From NCBI RefSeq assembly GCF_020360975.1, contig NW_025408684.1, positions 310,001 through 374,000 of the forward strand: a stretch of DNA of 64,000 nt. Reading direction: 5' to 3'. Below, piece after piece: positions 1 to 13,549 of this stretch. Made by a program: the position numbers and the translations under genes. The stretch's first letter is position 1, and the number at the start of each line of letters is the position of its first letter. The DNA is from Hirsutella rhossiliensis (taxonomy: Eukaryota > Ascomycota > Sordariomycetes > Hypocreales > Ophiocordycipitaceae). The notes beneath the pieces are model-generated. The model was not told where the DNA came from. It was given only the letters and a program-made list of their open reading frames with translations, and did no database searches.

Positions 1-1290
1 AAATACTAAGTCCCCCTTTTCTTTTACTAATATAAAGGAAGCTTTTCCCTAGTAAACTTTAGACTTAATTTCTTTATAGTTAATAAGGAAATTTTTATTC
101 GATACTATATACCTAGTAGCTCCGGTATTATAAATAAAATTAAAGATCCTTTTATTCTTATAACTAGGAAATCCTCCTTCTCTTACCTTTAAAACTAATT
201 CCTTTATTCTAGGAATCGAGGCTTCTAAAGATACTAAAAGAGAGTCTTTATTAGCTTCTACTATAGGGGTATTTATAGAGGTTAAAATTACCTCTAAATC
301 TTTAGACGTTTATATAGGGGTCGGAGCCCTAAAAAGGTCTATAAGGTCGATATCTAGGTCTATATTTTCTTACGAAGCTATATTTAAGACCTTATTATAA
401 TCGTCTAAATCGGACTCTAGCTCTATAATTCGAGCCTTCCTTCTTTTATTAGTAGTAGAAATACTATTAGAAGGGGATTTCTTCCTAAAAGAAGAAGATA
501 AAGAAGAAGATTTTCTCTTCTTAGAAATTTAAGTCCTATTATCCTTTTTTCTTTTATTTAAAACCTAATAAGTAGGAGCCTTATTTAGGTATAATTTATA
601 GTAATTTACTATAAAATGCCCTGGTTTTTTGCATTCCTTATAATAAGGAGTATCTATAGAATTTCTATAGGATTTCTAAGGCTTCCTTTATATTAGGAAG
701 GCTTTCTCTAAAGATTTATCTATATCCTTTATTCTTTTAGCTTCGTCTAAAAGACTAGCTATTAAGGATTTAAGGGTAAACGCTATAGAACTATACTTAA
801 GGCTCTACGTAATATTTATAATATAGCTTCTAAATTCCTTATTAAGGTAATTAAGAATCTATGCTATAAGGATAACTTCTAGAATTTCTATATTATAGGA
901 TTTTAAATCCTTATAGATTCCTTTTACCTTATAAAGGTATTTCTTTAAATTAGAGCCCGAAGGACTAAGATTAAAGAGCTGCTTTATAAGCAAATAATTC
1001 GACGAGAAATTCGACGGATTATATAGCTTTATAAGCTTATCCTAAGCAGCTTTAGCATTTATTAAATACTTAATTTATATTAAAGGGCTATTTTCGACTT
1101 AAAGAAAAATCTAGGATAAAGCTTCTATAGTCTTTATATAATTTTCTTACTCTAAGGTAGCGATAAGCTTTTCCTTAGTAAGGATAGCTCTTATCCTTAT
1201 AGTCTAAAGAGTATAATTTAAATTTCCCTTAAGTCTAGAGAATTTATATTCTTTCTATCTACCTATTTTATATAAATTCGGTATTATTTC
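1..1290 (-). pseudogene. Copia-1 gag and protease, RIP-mutated, 3' part outside window
   Basis: This is the 5' coding part of a Ty1/copia retrotransposon read on the minus strand. The N-terminal Gag-like region lies near 1100-1260 and shows only Gln/Trp-type stops. A CCHC zinc knuckle at about 605-647 keeps the C-x2-C-x4-H-x4-C spacing, but the first and last Cys are Tyr, as expected from G-to-A changes. The aspartic protease active site follows at 118-129 and reads N-T-G-A in place of D-T-G-A, so the catalytic Asp is lost. Integrase, RT and RNase H would lie left of position 1. The start codon is not recognisable. The order gag, knuckle, protease and the adjoining primer site and LTR make the copia assignment firm. 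Confidence 0.8.
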
Positions 1291-1440
1291 GTTCGTAGGG
1301 ATCGAGAAGTCTAGGCGGGAGTTTAAGAGCGTAGGAAGGTAGAAGAAGTTATTAAGGGGACTTTCGAAAGGAATTTTAATCGGGTATTTCGATAAGGAAT
1401 TTTAAAGGTATAAGTTAATTTCCCGGCTTAAAAGGAGTAA

Positions 1441-1455
1441 GCTAGGCTTATAACC
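1441..1455 (-). other. Copia-1 primer binding site (initiator Met tRNA anticodon arm)
   Basis: Read on the minus strand the site is GGTTATAAGCCTAGC, directly after the 5' LTR. It equals the complement of a fungal initiator-Met tRNA anticodon arm (GGTTATGAGCCCAGC) with two RIP-type transitions. Use of an internal half of this tRNA as primer is established for Drosophila copia and relatives. Confidence 0.65.
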
Positions 1456-2023
1456 TATTAAGGTATATAAGTAAAAGCGGAATATTAGGAAATTAAGGAA
1501 TTACGTAAGACTACGTAATAAAAGGGAAGAAGGAGTATAAGGTAGGATTTTTAATAGAATTTATTAGTAATATATTAGTATATAAAAGAGGTATTAAAGT
1601 TAATAATTCTCTATCTATTTACTAGCGGACATACTGTCTTATATAGATAATTATAGCTAAACGGAAGAACCTTTTAGGACTAGATTTAGGCTGCCGTATA
1701 GCCCTAAGACTAGGGAATTCTATAATACCTCGAGTAAATCTAAAAGTGTCTTAGTCCCCTTAATATTCGTGTTTAAAGGAGGTTAGTCGTGCCGGTGTTC
1801 TTAAGAGGTCTTAGCTAGTATTCTAAGCTAGCTCTATTCCTTCGATTCGCGATTATACGATAACCGGCAACCCGTTTAATATATAATAATATATAAAATA
1901 ACGAGCGATTCTTACTCTATAGGATAAGATTTTATCTATAATTAATATACTACTTATCAGCTTATATAATTAGGAGAGTATATTATAGCTACTTTATTTA
2001 TAGTAGGAACACCGTTCCTTATA
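1456..2023 (-). repeat. Copia-1 5' LTR
   Basis: A 568-bp sequence that recurs in the same orientation at 9979-10548. On the minus strand it begins TATAAGGAACGG (TG RIP-mutated to TA) and ends CCTTAATA right before the primer binding site, giving short inverted termini. It marks the 5' end of Copia-1. Confidence 0.8.
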
Positions 2024-3435
2024 GTAATATACTTAGGGTCTTCTCCTTAAGGGAACGGAATACTTTATCCTTAGTAAGTCTTTTAATCTAAGGAGACTTT
2101 AGTAATAGTTCGAGTACTAAGGACGGTCTAGTTAAGGCCGGAGCTTAGCTTAAGCTAGACTAGATCCTAGGGTATTAATAGTTTAAGTTCGTTCTACTAT
2201 TTAAATCTCTCGTAAGACTTTACTTAGTAGACTAAAGCGTTAATTAAAGCTTAATCTTTAGAAGCTTAAACCGAGGCGATAGAGATAAAGTCGATAGTAA
2301 GGGCGGTTATAAGCTTAAAATAGATAGACTTCTTAGTAGACGGAGACTTAGACTAAAATAATAGAGATAGAGTTAGTAACGGGGTTAGGATAAAAGCTAA
2401 TAGAGCTTAATTAAAGCGGCGCTAGTTCTTATAGAGGATCTAGTAGCGTTTTACCTCTTTCTTAAGTAAGCGGTTCTGCTTCTTAGCGTCGGCCTAGATC
2501 TTAGGGTCGATCCGACCTAAGAGCGGGGCTTACTAAGAGAGCTAGATCGTTAGGGAGAACTTAGCGAGGGTAGGAAGATTATCTAGCTAGATAATCTATT
2601 AGGCGGCGTAGTTAAGTAAGAGGCGCTTTTCCTATATCTAGAAAAGACTAATAAAGATATTATAGCTATACTTACCTATATTAAATATCTTATTTATAAA
2701 TAAATAGCTATTAATAATAAAAGTAGCGACTAGCTATTTTTAGATATAGCTAGCTAGCTTTTTATAAAAGTCTTAAAGGGGAATCCAGCTTAGGAGCTCC
2801 TTAATCTAAGCTCTAAGTCTTTAGGCGGCGGACTAAGTAAAGGTTAGGCTAACTAGTAAACGGGTTTTAGCTTTAGTATTATAAAGGGAGCGGGTAGGTA
2901 GGCTTATACTATTTACTTAGACTTAACTTAGTAGAGTAAATAACTTACTAGACTTACTCGCTATCTATAATACTTTAGGGACTATTAAGGAGTCTTATAA
3001 TAGTCCTATTTATTTCCCGAATCTTAATTAAAGTCGTTAGTAAGGATAGGGATAAAAGCGATATAAGAGATAGTATAGGTATAGTCGGGATACTCTTAAG
3101 AGAGGTACCTTATTTTTCTATAAATAAAGTAGGTGCTATTATCCTAATAAACCCTTTTCTTATCGTCGGTTAAGGCTCTACTAGTATTATATAAAGTAAT
3201 AAGGGTCGAGCTAGTCTTATTTAAAGTCTTAGCGGTAGTTAAAGTAGTCTTAGTTAGCGCGCGGCGATATTAGTTAGAAGAGTAAGAGTCTTATATTTAC
3301 CTTATACTCCTCTTTTAATAGTAGATAGCGTCTTTAATAAACCTATAGAAAACCTTATAGCTTATAGACTTATTATAGGTCTTAGTTAAGAGGCTATTAT
3401 CTAGGTTAGCTAGGATATACTACTATAAGGTATAC
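2024..3435. other. Unassigned RIP-mutated DNA
   Basis: No family recognised. A plus-strand frame from about 2600 to 2830 is fairly open, and another stretch near 3150-3330 has few stops, so this may be an old gene or transposon. Copia-2 separates it from related-looking sequence at 8235-9973. Confidence 0.3.
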
Positions 3436-3567
3436 TATTATAATTAAACTTACTTTTATTTTATTCTATTTAATAGCTCTTAATATATATATATATATAG
3501 CGGTACGTTTATACTACTATTTAATAACTTATTACTACCTAAATATATCTTAGTATATATCTTAATA
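3436..3567 (-). repeat. Copia-2 3' LTR
   Basis: Direct repeat of 8093-8234, about 132 bp; it lacks a 10-bp stretch present in the other copy. A (TA)n run lies in its middle. The sequence CTCCCCTAG just to its right (3568-3576) is, on the minus strand, the polypurine tract CTAGGGGAG that primes plus-strand DNA synthesis. Confidence 0.75.
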
Positions 3568-6500
3568 CTCCCCTAGAGCTATTAAACTTTAACTAATATA
3601 ATAGTAATACTATTTATAGCGTATAGGTTTAATTTTAATCCTTTTCTTATTCTTCTCGAAAGTATCCTTAGGTAAAGGCTTAGTTATCCTATTTACTAGT
3701 ATATTCTCCCCTAGAACCTAGTAGACTTAAATTATCCTTTCCTTAACCTTATTAATAATATAATAAAATACTATATTAATATACTTAATTTTCGATATAT
3801 TCGATACTTCTTAGGTTAGCTATATAGCTCCTTTATTATCTTTAAGTAGTAGTAGTACTATTTACTCCCCCTTTCCTTTTAGTTTTATAAGTAGTCGACG
3901 TCCTTAAAGAGTAGCTTTTATAGCCTCCCTTCTTAATATACTTTGCTTTTATCGTAGATCTTATTATTAATTTTATCTTCTTACTATACGTTATAACGGC
4001 GCCTCTATAAACTATAAAGATAAACCCTAAGATACTCTTTTAGTCTCTTAGATTAGTAGTATAGTTAGTATTAAAGAACGCTTCCCTATCTTATAGGCTT
4101 ATAGAGCCGACGTGCCCTTTAATATTATAGTTAATAGAATAATAGTTAATATCGCTACCTTTAACTCTTTATATATACTTATTATTTCCGCTATATATAA
4201 TACTATAGTAAATAGTCCTATTAATATAACTTAATATTTATAGTAAAGCCTTTTAGTAGTTTTAGTATCCCTTTACTATAAAAGATACTATTTTATTAAC
4301 TATAAATATAATATCGAACCTTATATTATATAGCTAAATTAGCTTTCTAAGTAATTCTATATATTTTAACTATTTATTATAGTTTAAAGGCCGTCTTAGT
4401 TCCTTAACGAGCTTCTATATAACTCTAGGTTTTATAAGGGTTATATACTTTATTAAGTCGTCGTAGAGAAATTCTACTACGATTTCCTTTATAAATTATA
4501 ATGAATTAATTATTAGCTTTCCTTTATACCTTTAAATCTAAATTCTAAGAATATTCTTTACTTCTCTAAGGTCTTTTATCTTAAATCTTCCCTTTAGCTT
4601 TTCCTTAGCCCGTTTAATAGTAATCTTATCCCCCCTTATAATTATAAAGTTATTTATATATATACTAATAATTACCCTTAACTCTATATATCTAAATATT
4701 ATTAGGTCTACTATTATTAGTAAGAAACTAATCTCCTTAAGATATTCTAATATTAGTAAATACTATATCCTTATAGCTTACTTTAATTTATATAAACTCT
4801 TTAAGATCTAAACGTATTTCCTAAAATATTACTAGAGCTTAGTTAGTACTTTTATAAAGATCTATTCCTTTAGGTCTACTATAAGGAACGTAGCTATAGT
4901 ATCTATTTAGTATACTTTCTAGCCTTTCTTTACTACTAAAGCTAGAATAATCCTTATTATATTAAGCTAAATCATAGGTATAAAGGTTTCTTTATAATTA
5001 ATCTTATATTTCTATATAAACCCTCTTATAACTAAATATAATTTATATTATAGTTTCTCCCCTTCTTTATCTTTCTTATAATTAAATATAAGCTTAGTAT
5101 TAACTACTTCTTCTTTATATATATTAACTTCGTTAATTTCCTTTAAGAATATCTATCGTCGAATAAGATTTTAAACTTTCTTATTTATAGCTCTTACCTA
5201 TTAATCCTTCTTACTACCTTTTATCGCCTATTAGAAGGTAAGCTTTTTTAGGTCGAAGTTATATAGGTCTATATTAGGCTAGAAAAGCGTCCTTACTACT
5301 ATAGCTCTTTCCTTCCTACTACTCTCCCCTTGCTTCTTTAAACGTTCTACTATATACTATTCTTCTCTTTACCGCTATTTTAGCCTTACTCGCTACTTCT
5401 TTACTCTTTTAAGTACTACGGCCTCTTATTAAATCTATAATCTTATTCTCGGTAGACTTCTTTTAGGAGAGGTTATATCCGCCTCCCTTATATTAATAAT
5501 AATTATATCTCCTTAAAGTTCTTCCTTTAAATCTATAGTATCTTAGTCGGTTAGGTTCCTATCCGCTACTTCTCTAGTATCCTCCTTAGCTTCTATAGCT
5601 TCCTTATCTATAGTCCTATCCTTAACCGAATCTTTAGTATTAGAATTATTATTAGTAAGCTCCCCTTACTCCTTTTTCTCTTTCTTCTTATTATTATACT
5701 ATAATTATAATTCTTAGCTAATTTTATTATTTATATACTTACTCTTATTAAATTCTATAAATCGAACCTTATAAACCTTTTTATTAGCTAGGTTCTAGAC
5801 TAAATAGATTTTATCTATCTCCTCTTTATATCTAATAAAAACTCCTTACTATACTCCTTTTAAAAGCTTTATTCTCTTTTCTTTAAGAATAAATACCTAG
5901 GTAGGATATCTAAATACTCTTAAGTGCCTTAATCTTAGCTTCTCTCTACGCTATAACTCTTATAGGCTTTTAGCTATTCCCTTAATAACTCTCTTATTTC
6001 TTAGATAGGCCGCTATTATATTCGAAAACTCTTAGTATATTACTAGGAGGTCTATTTTATAACGTATAGTAGACCCCCTCTTTAATATAGTTCTTATACT
6101 CCTCTTAGAGATACTATTCCCTTCTAGGTAGTAGCTTACTATTAGTTCGGTCTAAATAGCTCTCCTTATATAAAATACCTTTATTACCTTATTTAGAAAC
6201 TCCTTTCCGCGATTAAAGTATATCGCCTTAACCTTTTTGCCTTTTCTATACTCGCGATACTCTACCTCTATAATAACTACCTAGGCTTTAATCTTATTAG
6301 TAATTCTTATTTTATTTTTAGAGAAATAAACCTAAACTTACTTAGTAGCCTAATTAGTAATTATTAGTATATACTTTATTCCTTAAAGTAATAGCTTAAC
6401 TAGCCCTTAAAGATCTATATAGACTCTCTTTAGCTTTTCTATTACTATAGATATTAGCTCTCTTAAGACCTTTCTTATTATTTTAGCCTTAGTATAGCTT

Positions 6501-8077
6501 AAGTAAAATAATAGGTAAAATAAGTTATCTCTAAGATTATCTATTACGGCGTTTAGTTTACCTTTTATATACTTTCTAAGGTATCCTAGCTTAGTATATA
6601 GTAGTCTTTTAGGTATCTTTAGGATTAACTTTAGCGTTACCCTGTTATCGCTATCCTTTTCTTAGATTATATAGGCTCGGTACCCTTTTATTTAGCTTAA
6701 GCGCTATACCTTATTATATTTATAGCTAAATAGCACCTCCTTTTAATTTCTTATTACTATAACTATCTTCCTTAAAGAGTCTATAATAATATATATTCCC
6801 TTATTTTCTAGTTTACCGACTAATAGTAGGCTACTTATCGCCTCTAGGATATAGTATACCTTATATACTATTATCGACCTTACTCTTCCTTTCTATAAGA
6901 CGTAAAAGATCCTTATATCTCCTTTCCCTCTTAAATAAACCTTAGAGCCGTTTATAATCTTAATACTTATCTTTATAAGGGATAACTTTAAGATAAATTA
7001 GTCTTCCTTTAAGGTAATATAAATAAAAGTATAGCTATTAAGATACTATTATAAAAGGGCTATTACTTTTATATTCGGAAATAAGTAGGTAGATCTCTTA
7101 GATTTACTACTACTATCTTTAAGGATCTTAACTATATTTGCCTTTTCTTTACTATCTATAGCCTCTCTCGCCTTTACTTTTTTAAAGGCTAGCTAGGTCT
7201 TCCTTACTTTAGTTTAGTACTAAATTATATAATTATACTTAAAATATATACCGATATAAGACTAGTACCCCCTTACCTTCTTTAGATATTCCTCCTTATT
7301 ATTATCGCTACTATCCTATACTTTAGACCTATTATTCCCTTTATTCTATATACTATAGCTATAACCCGTAAATTATATAGTTTCTCCTTTTATTATAGTA
7401 TTAATAAGTTCTAACTCTTTACTTTTTAAAGAGCTCTATACGTTTTTTATTATTAACGTCTCTATTAAGGCGTTTAAGATCTTAACTATAATATTAAAAG
7501 CGTTATCTATACTTATTTATAAGAAGTAAATTAATAGCTATTTATAAATAATAAAATCCTTATCTTAGCTATTAATCTAAGCTTAAAGTTACTTTAAGTC
7601 GTCGACCTTTTCTTATATAGTTCTATTCGTCTATATACTAACGTTATATAGTATTTAGATTAGCTATTAAAGGCGCGCTTTATTCGATATCGTATATCGC
7701 TTAATAAGGGATTAATAAATTACTTATAGATCGGTAAGATAGTTAACTAAGTTCTTATAGATCTAGTTAATACTCTATTATATTTTTATTCTTATAAGAG
7801 AGATATTTTTAATATCTATAGTATTCTCTCTTAGTATTAATAAATCTAACGATTCTACTATTACCTTACCGGTAACGTAGCTTATAAGATCGTTACTTAA
7901 TAAGTTATCTTTAAGATCTATCTTCTAGCTATTAAAGGAGTCTCTTTTATTAAGGATAGTTCCTTTATAGTCTTTCTTACTTATAGTGCTAGGTCTTTAC
8001 TATTAACCGTTGATTCTTAATAAAAAAGTATTCTTATATACTAAGTTTAATTATATAGTAAAAGTATAATAAAAGTA

Positions 8078-8092
8078 ACTAGGTATATAACC
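8078..8092 (-). other. Copia-2 primer binding site
   Basis: Minus-strand GGTTATATACCTAGT abuts the 5' LTR. It fits the initiator-Met tRNA anticodon-arm complement with four transitions and one transversion, matching the primer choice of Copia-1 and Copia-3. Confidence 0.5.
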
Positions 8093-8234
8093 TATTGCGA
8101 TTAAACTTACTTTTATTTTATTCTATTTAATAGCTCTTAATATATATATATATATAGCGGCACGTCCGTACTACTATCTAGTAACTTACTACTTATAGGT
8201 GCTACTTAAATATATCTTAGTCTATATCTTAATA
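8093..8234 (-). repeat. Copia-2 5' LTR
   Basis: 142-bp direct repeat of 3436-3567. Differences are mostly C/T and G/A transitions plus one indel, consistent with independent RIP of the two copies. Confidence 0.75.
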
Positions 8235-9973
8235 CCTCTATTAAACCTCCTTCTACCTTAAGAATCGGTATTTCCCTTTATAAAGCGTATAAGACCTCCT
8301 TTACTATCTTATACCGCTTCGTTTAATATACTATAATTATACTTCCTCCTACTATACCTATTAAGTTAGGATATATACCCTTATTATAAGCCTCGGTAAC
8401 TGCCTTTTTATATAGTACCTTCTTACCTATAGTTTCTAGTTAGCTAATTATCGATCTATAAGGCTAATAGCCTATTAAGATAGTATAAAAGAGAGACCTA
8501 AGGCCGAATATATTAAGAGCTAGACTTAACTTAAAACTAAATATTAAATAGTAGAAAGGGCTATTAAGAAGGTAGCCTCTATCTAAACCTAGTTTATTAT
8601 ATATAGATCTACTAAAATTATAAAGTAATAAGTCCTAAGATCTTAAGGTACTTTTATAAATAAGAATATTTACTAGGCGAAGATCTAAGTAAACGACGCT
8701 ATAATTATAAATATAAGAGATAGCTTCGGCTAATTATTAATACTATAATATTCGTTAACGTAAGTTAATTAAAGGGTTACTATTAATATAAGCTTAGAGA
8801 TTGCTATAGCTCGCCTAACTAAGTAGTAGACCGCGGCTATACTACCCGAGATATCTAAAAGTTTAGTACTATAAGTATCTATAGTACTTAGAGCTATTAT
8901 ACTTACGTATACCTTACGATCCTTAGATATTCTCTAAGTTACTAGAGTATAAGCAGCTTAATAGAAAAGCAGAGATCGACTATTTCGGTAAGGTCTTCTA
9001 CCTAAAACTAAATCGGCTGCTTAAGTATAAGTCTAGGGTTAATTAATTTAATAGTGCTTATAGAACTATTATTTTCTATTATAAATATATAGGTAACGTA
9101 AAAGATCGTAAGACCCCTAAGTTAAGATTAGTAGATAGTAGCTACTATAAACGGTAAACCTTAAGACTATTACCTTACTACTTTATATAGAAGCCGCGAG
9201 TATATCCTTAAGGCTAAAATAGAGGTTATTCCGCTTTAGTATTTTACTTATTACTACGGAGTCTATATAAACTTATAAAATTTAGTAAGAGGGATCTTTA
9301 ATACGCTTACTTTAGCTATACCTCTTATATATTAATTAAAATAACTTAAAAATAATAATTTACGTTATATCCTTAGCCTTAATTTAACCTAAGCTACTAT
9401 ATAGTGCGGCTGCCTAAACGACCTTAGTCGGTAGTCTATATAGTATATCCGGTTAGGCGGTCCCTTAACTCTTTAAAAGCTTAAGAGCACTATAAAAAGG
9501 ACCGAACTCGCTAGGTTAATAAGTAAATTAACTCTCTTATATAAGCTATTATCGATTATACTATTATTACTATATTACCTTTATTTATATTTCCTAACCT
9601 CCTTTATATTAGTTTAGTCTACTTAAGCGGTCCTATTATATATATCTCTAATCTTATTTAAGTATATATAAGAACTATATTTCTATTAAAATTTACTTAT
9701 ATAGTACTTAAGGTAGTATAGAGACCTTTAAATTTAACCCTTATAACGAGCTAAGTAAAGTAGGCTATAGAGTTATTAAGGTTAAGATAGGCTTAAATAA
9801 GGTTAAGGCTATATATAGTAAGTATACTTACGCTATCTATAACCCTATAACTAACGGTAAGCCCTCCTACCTAGTACTTTAGTACGTAAAATATATAAAT
9901 TAAAAACTCTAGTAGCGTTAAATAGGACTAAAATATTCGTTTTAGCTTACTTAATCTACTAAGTATAGTTAAG
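8235..9973 (+). other. Unassigned RIP-mutated DNA with one coherent frame
   Basis: Continues the sequence broken by Copia-2. The plus-strand frame 8917-9349 (about 144 codons) has only seven internal stops, all TAA/TAG convertible from Gln/Trp, and a mixed polar/aromatic composition. I do not recognise the protein. The rest shows nothing assignable. Confidence 0.35.
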
Positions 9974-9978
9974 AGGAT

Positions 9979-10548
9979 TCTTAAGGTATATAAGTAAAAG
10001 CGGAATTTTAGGAAATTAAGGAATTATATAAGACTAAGTAATAGAGGGGAAGAAGGAGTATAAGGTAGGATTTTCAATAGAATTTATTAGTAGTATATTA
10101 GTATATAGAAGAGGTATTAAAGTTAATAATTATATCTCTATTAACTAGCGGATATACTACCTTATATAGATAATTATAGTTAAATAGAAGAACCTTTCGG
10201 GACTAGATTTAGGCTGCCGTATAGCCCTAAGACTAAGGAATTTAGTAATGCCTTAAGTATAGCTAGATATATCTTCGTTCCGCTAATATTCGTGTTTAAA
10301 GGAGGTTGGTTATGCTGGTATTCTTAAGAGGTCTTAGCTAGTATTCTAAGCTAGCTCTATTCCTTCGATTCCCGATTATACGATAACCGGTAACCCGTTT
10401 AATATATAATAATATATAAAATAACGAGCAATTCTTGCTCTATAGGATAGGGTTTTATCTATAATTAATATACTACTTATTAGCTTATATAATCGGGAGA
10501 GTATATTATAGCTACTTTATTTATAATAGGAAAACACCGTTCCTTATA
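9979..10548 (-). repeat. Solo LTR of the Copia-1 family
   Basis: 570-bp copy of the Copia-1 LTR with no internal region attached, flanked by an exact 5-bp target duplication AGGAT (9974-9978 and 10549-10553). Such solo LTRs form by recombination between the two LTRs of one element. Orientation matches Copia-1. Confidence 0.85.
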
Positions 10549-12235
10549 AGGATAGACTAGCGAAGTATATAAGGTATAATAGGAGTTTACGTATTATTAT
10601 TATTACCTACTTTAGAAATCTACCTAGTAAGTATATATAACTTATAAAGAACTTAGAAAGGTCTACTTACCTTAATTAATAGTTATACTACCTATAATTA
10701 AATGCCTTTGCCTTTTCTAGTATCTTATTAATCGCCCTTTTTATAAGTACTTTACTATTACCTTATTAAAGCTTATCGGCTAAATACTATATTCCTTTAT
10801 TTATAAAGATCTTACTTATAAATTTACTCCTTTATTTAATAAAACTTATAAGTATTCTTTACTAAAGTTCGCGTGCTTAAGTCTCTATTTCTAGTAAGTT
10901 AGGAATTCCGCTTTAACTATAGCTTAAATAAGATAACCGCTAATAGCCCCTAGTAATATACGCGTCGTAATAAGAATCGCGTTCTTTAACTAATCGCATT
11001 AGTTGTATTCCTATAGCGTAAATCTAAAATATAAGGTAGAATAAATCTTAAGGGAAAAATTACGTATAAGGATAGTAGGGAGTAAGAATTAAAGCTAGTA
11101 GACTAAGATAGTAAGTAGGTAAGGTTAGTAAGTATAGTATTAAGGGTAAAGGGGGTAAGGAGGGTAAGGAGAGTAAGGAAGAGGGTCCTAATAAAAAATC
11201 TCTCTTAATTTCGTATAAGATATATATATATACCTATTACGCGCTTAAAGTACTTAACTATAGTAGATAGCTAGTTAATTCTAACTATTAGCTAGAGTAA
11301 CCTTTCTAGAAAAAAGCATAGGAATAGGAGGCATCTTATAATTATAAAGTAAGGTTATATAGCCTTTAAAAGAGCTCGTTAAAGATTAATTAATTATATT
11401 ACTAGCCCTTATTATTTACTCTTTATTTCGTTATATATACGCCTTATAATGCCTTTAGATACGCGTACGAAGTAATCCTACCTTAAGCCCTCTCCTATAT
11501 AAATCTTTACCCTTAGACGTTCTCTCTAAGCTAACCGTGCTAAAATAAAGTTTCTCTAATTAGCTCGGGAACTATTAAAAGAGATAGGAGGGGAATATAA
11601 TATTATAATAAGTCGAATAAGATAGGATTTATTACTTTAGATATTAATAACGGGATAGGAGGAGATAAAGGACCTATCTAAAGTACCTAGGTAAAAATCT
11701 AAACGGGCTTACTCTATATAGGTCTTCCTAGTTATAAAGCGACTAAATAATATACTATAGCTCTCTTTACCTATACGTTCCTTACTATATACTAATATTC
11801 GCTATTACGACTTAAACGTCTATATAAAGCACGTCTCGCTTAGGGCTAATCCGGTCCTTATATACCTTCTTATTACTCTATATCTATATTTTACTTTTAA
11901 GGGTACCGTATTTCGATATATAGGACGAGGTTACTATTAAGGATGCCCCCCTTTTAATATAGGTAGGTCTATAGATCTCTATAGTAAGCGTAGGTCTTAC
12001 CTAATTAGTCTTATACCGAGCTTATACTATATATACTATAGGTAATATAGCTAACGATATAGTATAGTAGTAAGACTATAAGTCCTATAATAGAGTTTAG
12101 GTAAAGTATTACTACTTATTCTTTATATTATAAGTATATAGAGTATATAGGTATATATAGAGCTAGATTTCTAGTATATATAGCACCGAATAGCGATAAA
12201 GCCTTTATTATTTTAACTCTTTTATAACTTAAAAA
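10549..12235. other. Unassigned RIP-mutated DNA
   Basis: No gene or transposon family recognised. A purine-rich run with GTAAGGAGG-like units lies near 11110-11190. Confidence 0.3.
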
Positions 12236-12832
12236 GGCGCTATTAAGCTACCTATAATAAGACGATAGTATTATATCTTATTACTCTATACTTAATTAAG
12301 TACGGTTACCTTAATAATATTAATTAAAAGAGGTATAGCTATAACGAACTATATTAACTTAAAGTTAAACTATTTTAGATTATTACTAAAACTTATAAGA
12401 GGTATATATAGGATAAAATATTCTATAGTAAGTTCTATAACCTTAGAGATAAAGTATCTCTATTCTATTACTAAGAGTATTAAAAGCTTAGTAAGAAAAG
12501 AAATTTTTAAGGGCCTTTTAGGTTAAGTATAAGAGTAAATATCCCGGTTTTTAAGAGTATTACTACTAAAATAAAAATAAGTATATATAAAATATAGTAA
12601 ATAAAGACTAAAAGAATCGTTAAACTAGCTAGTTATAGTATAAGCGCGGTTTTTATAAAGGGTTAAGGATTATATTTTATTAATAAGTTAGATAGCGATA
12701 AAGGTAAAGTACTTTTAAAAAGGGCGATAGAAATAATTCTTAAAGGGACGAATAAGCTAAAGGAATCGCTAAGTAACTAGTTATCTTTTTCGTCTTAAAG
12801 ATCTACCTTTTATTCCTTCTCTTCCCGCTTAA
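12236..12832 (+). pseudogene. Unidentified protein relic, about 199 codons
   Basis: One plus-strand frame runs from 12236 to a TAA at 12830-12832. All in-frame stops are TAA/TAG and are explained by Gln (or Trp) codons. The first half is almost stop-free for over 100 codons and rich in Leu, Ile, Lys and Arg. The C-terminal half has many Gln-type stops and ends with a Pro/Leu-rich tail. This pattern indicates a formerly coding sequence hit by RIP. No start Met is visible, and I cannot name the family; a transposon protein or a duplicated host gene both fit. Confidence 0.4.
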
Positions 12833-13549
12833 TAATCCTGCTTTTTCTTAATACTCCTAACTAACGGCCTTAATAAAACCGAGATTAAGAACAGCTAAGG
12901 GAAAGCTAGGTTCTTAGCTCTATAAGCTAGTATAAAGCCTATCTTATAGAATTATTATAGCTAAAAGTTATACTTCTTATAGCCGCGCTATTATCTTATA
13001 AATCCTAATATAGAATAAAGTAATAATACCTTTTACTTATACTTTAACCTTCCTTATTTAATCTATTACTACTAGAGAGCCTATAGTATTAGGACGGCTA
13101 TATTTATTTTAACTATAAACCTAGGAAAATTACCCTTTATATATACCTATAGTATTCCGACCCCCTTATTAAGGCGAGCTTAGATATATATAAGCTATAG
13201 TATATAAACTAGGTTATATATACTACTAGTAATACCGATCTACTAGATAGCCTTATAACGAGGGGCTAACCGTATTAATCTACTAAAGATATACCGTTCT
13301 ACTTACCTTACTTTAAATAGGCTACTTTAATATAAAGGAACCTTACCTGCCTTATATACGTAAATTATTATATTAACTATATCTTAGTCTTAAAGTAAAG
13401 ATAGTATAACCTTACTATAGATAAAGTACTTATTACTACCTTACTCTCGGTATATATACTCGTTTATAAAACGGCTAAATAACTTTATAAGGCTCTTTTT
13501 ATCTAAGTATTACTTTCTAAGTACTAAAATTCGCTTTTATATCTTAACC
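12833..13549. other. Unassigned RIP-mutated DNA
   Basis: No family, RNA gene or organised repeat recognised. Confidence 0.3.

Larger units (their letters stand above)
3436..8234 (-). mobile_element. Copia-2, full-length Ty1/copia retrotransposon, RIP-degraded
   Basis: About 4.8 kb bounded by direct repeats (3436-3567 and 8093-8234) and read on the minus strand. The order from right to left is 5' LTR, primer site, gag-pol, polypurine tract, 3' LTR. RT is recognised at about 4856-4925 by the 'MD..ATFL' block preceding the catalytic motif, and the YxDD box at 4649-4660 reads Y-I-N-N, so both catalytic Asp are lost. Stops are throughout, all explainable as Gln/Trp codons. No convincing target duplication was found (left flank TATAC, right flank CCTCT). 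The element is dead and sits inside older unassigned sequence. Confidence 0.8.

Noticed and set aside
3436..8239. Target duplication around Copia-2
   Set aside because: TATAC and CCTCT do not match even after allowing RIP changes, so I do not claim one.
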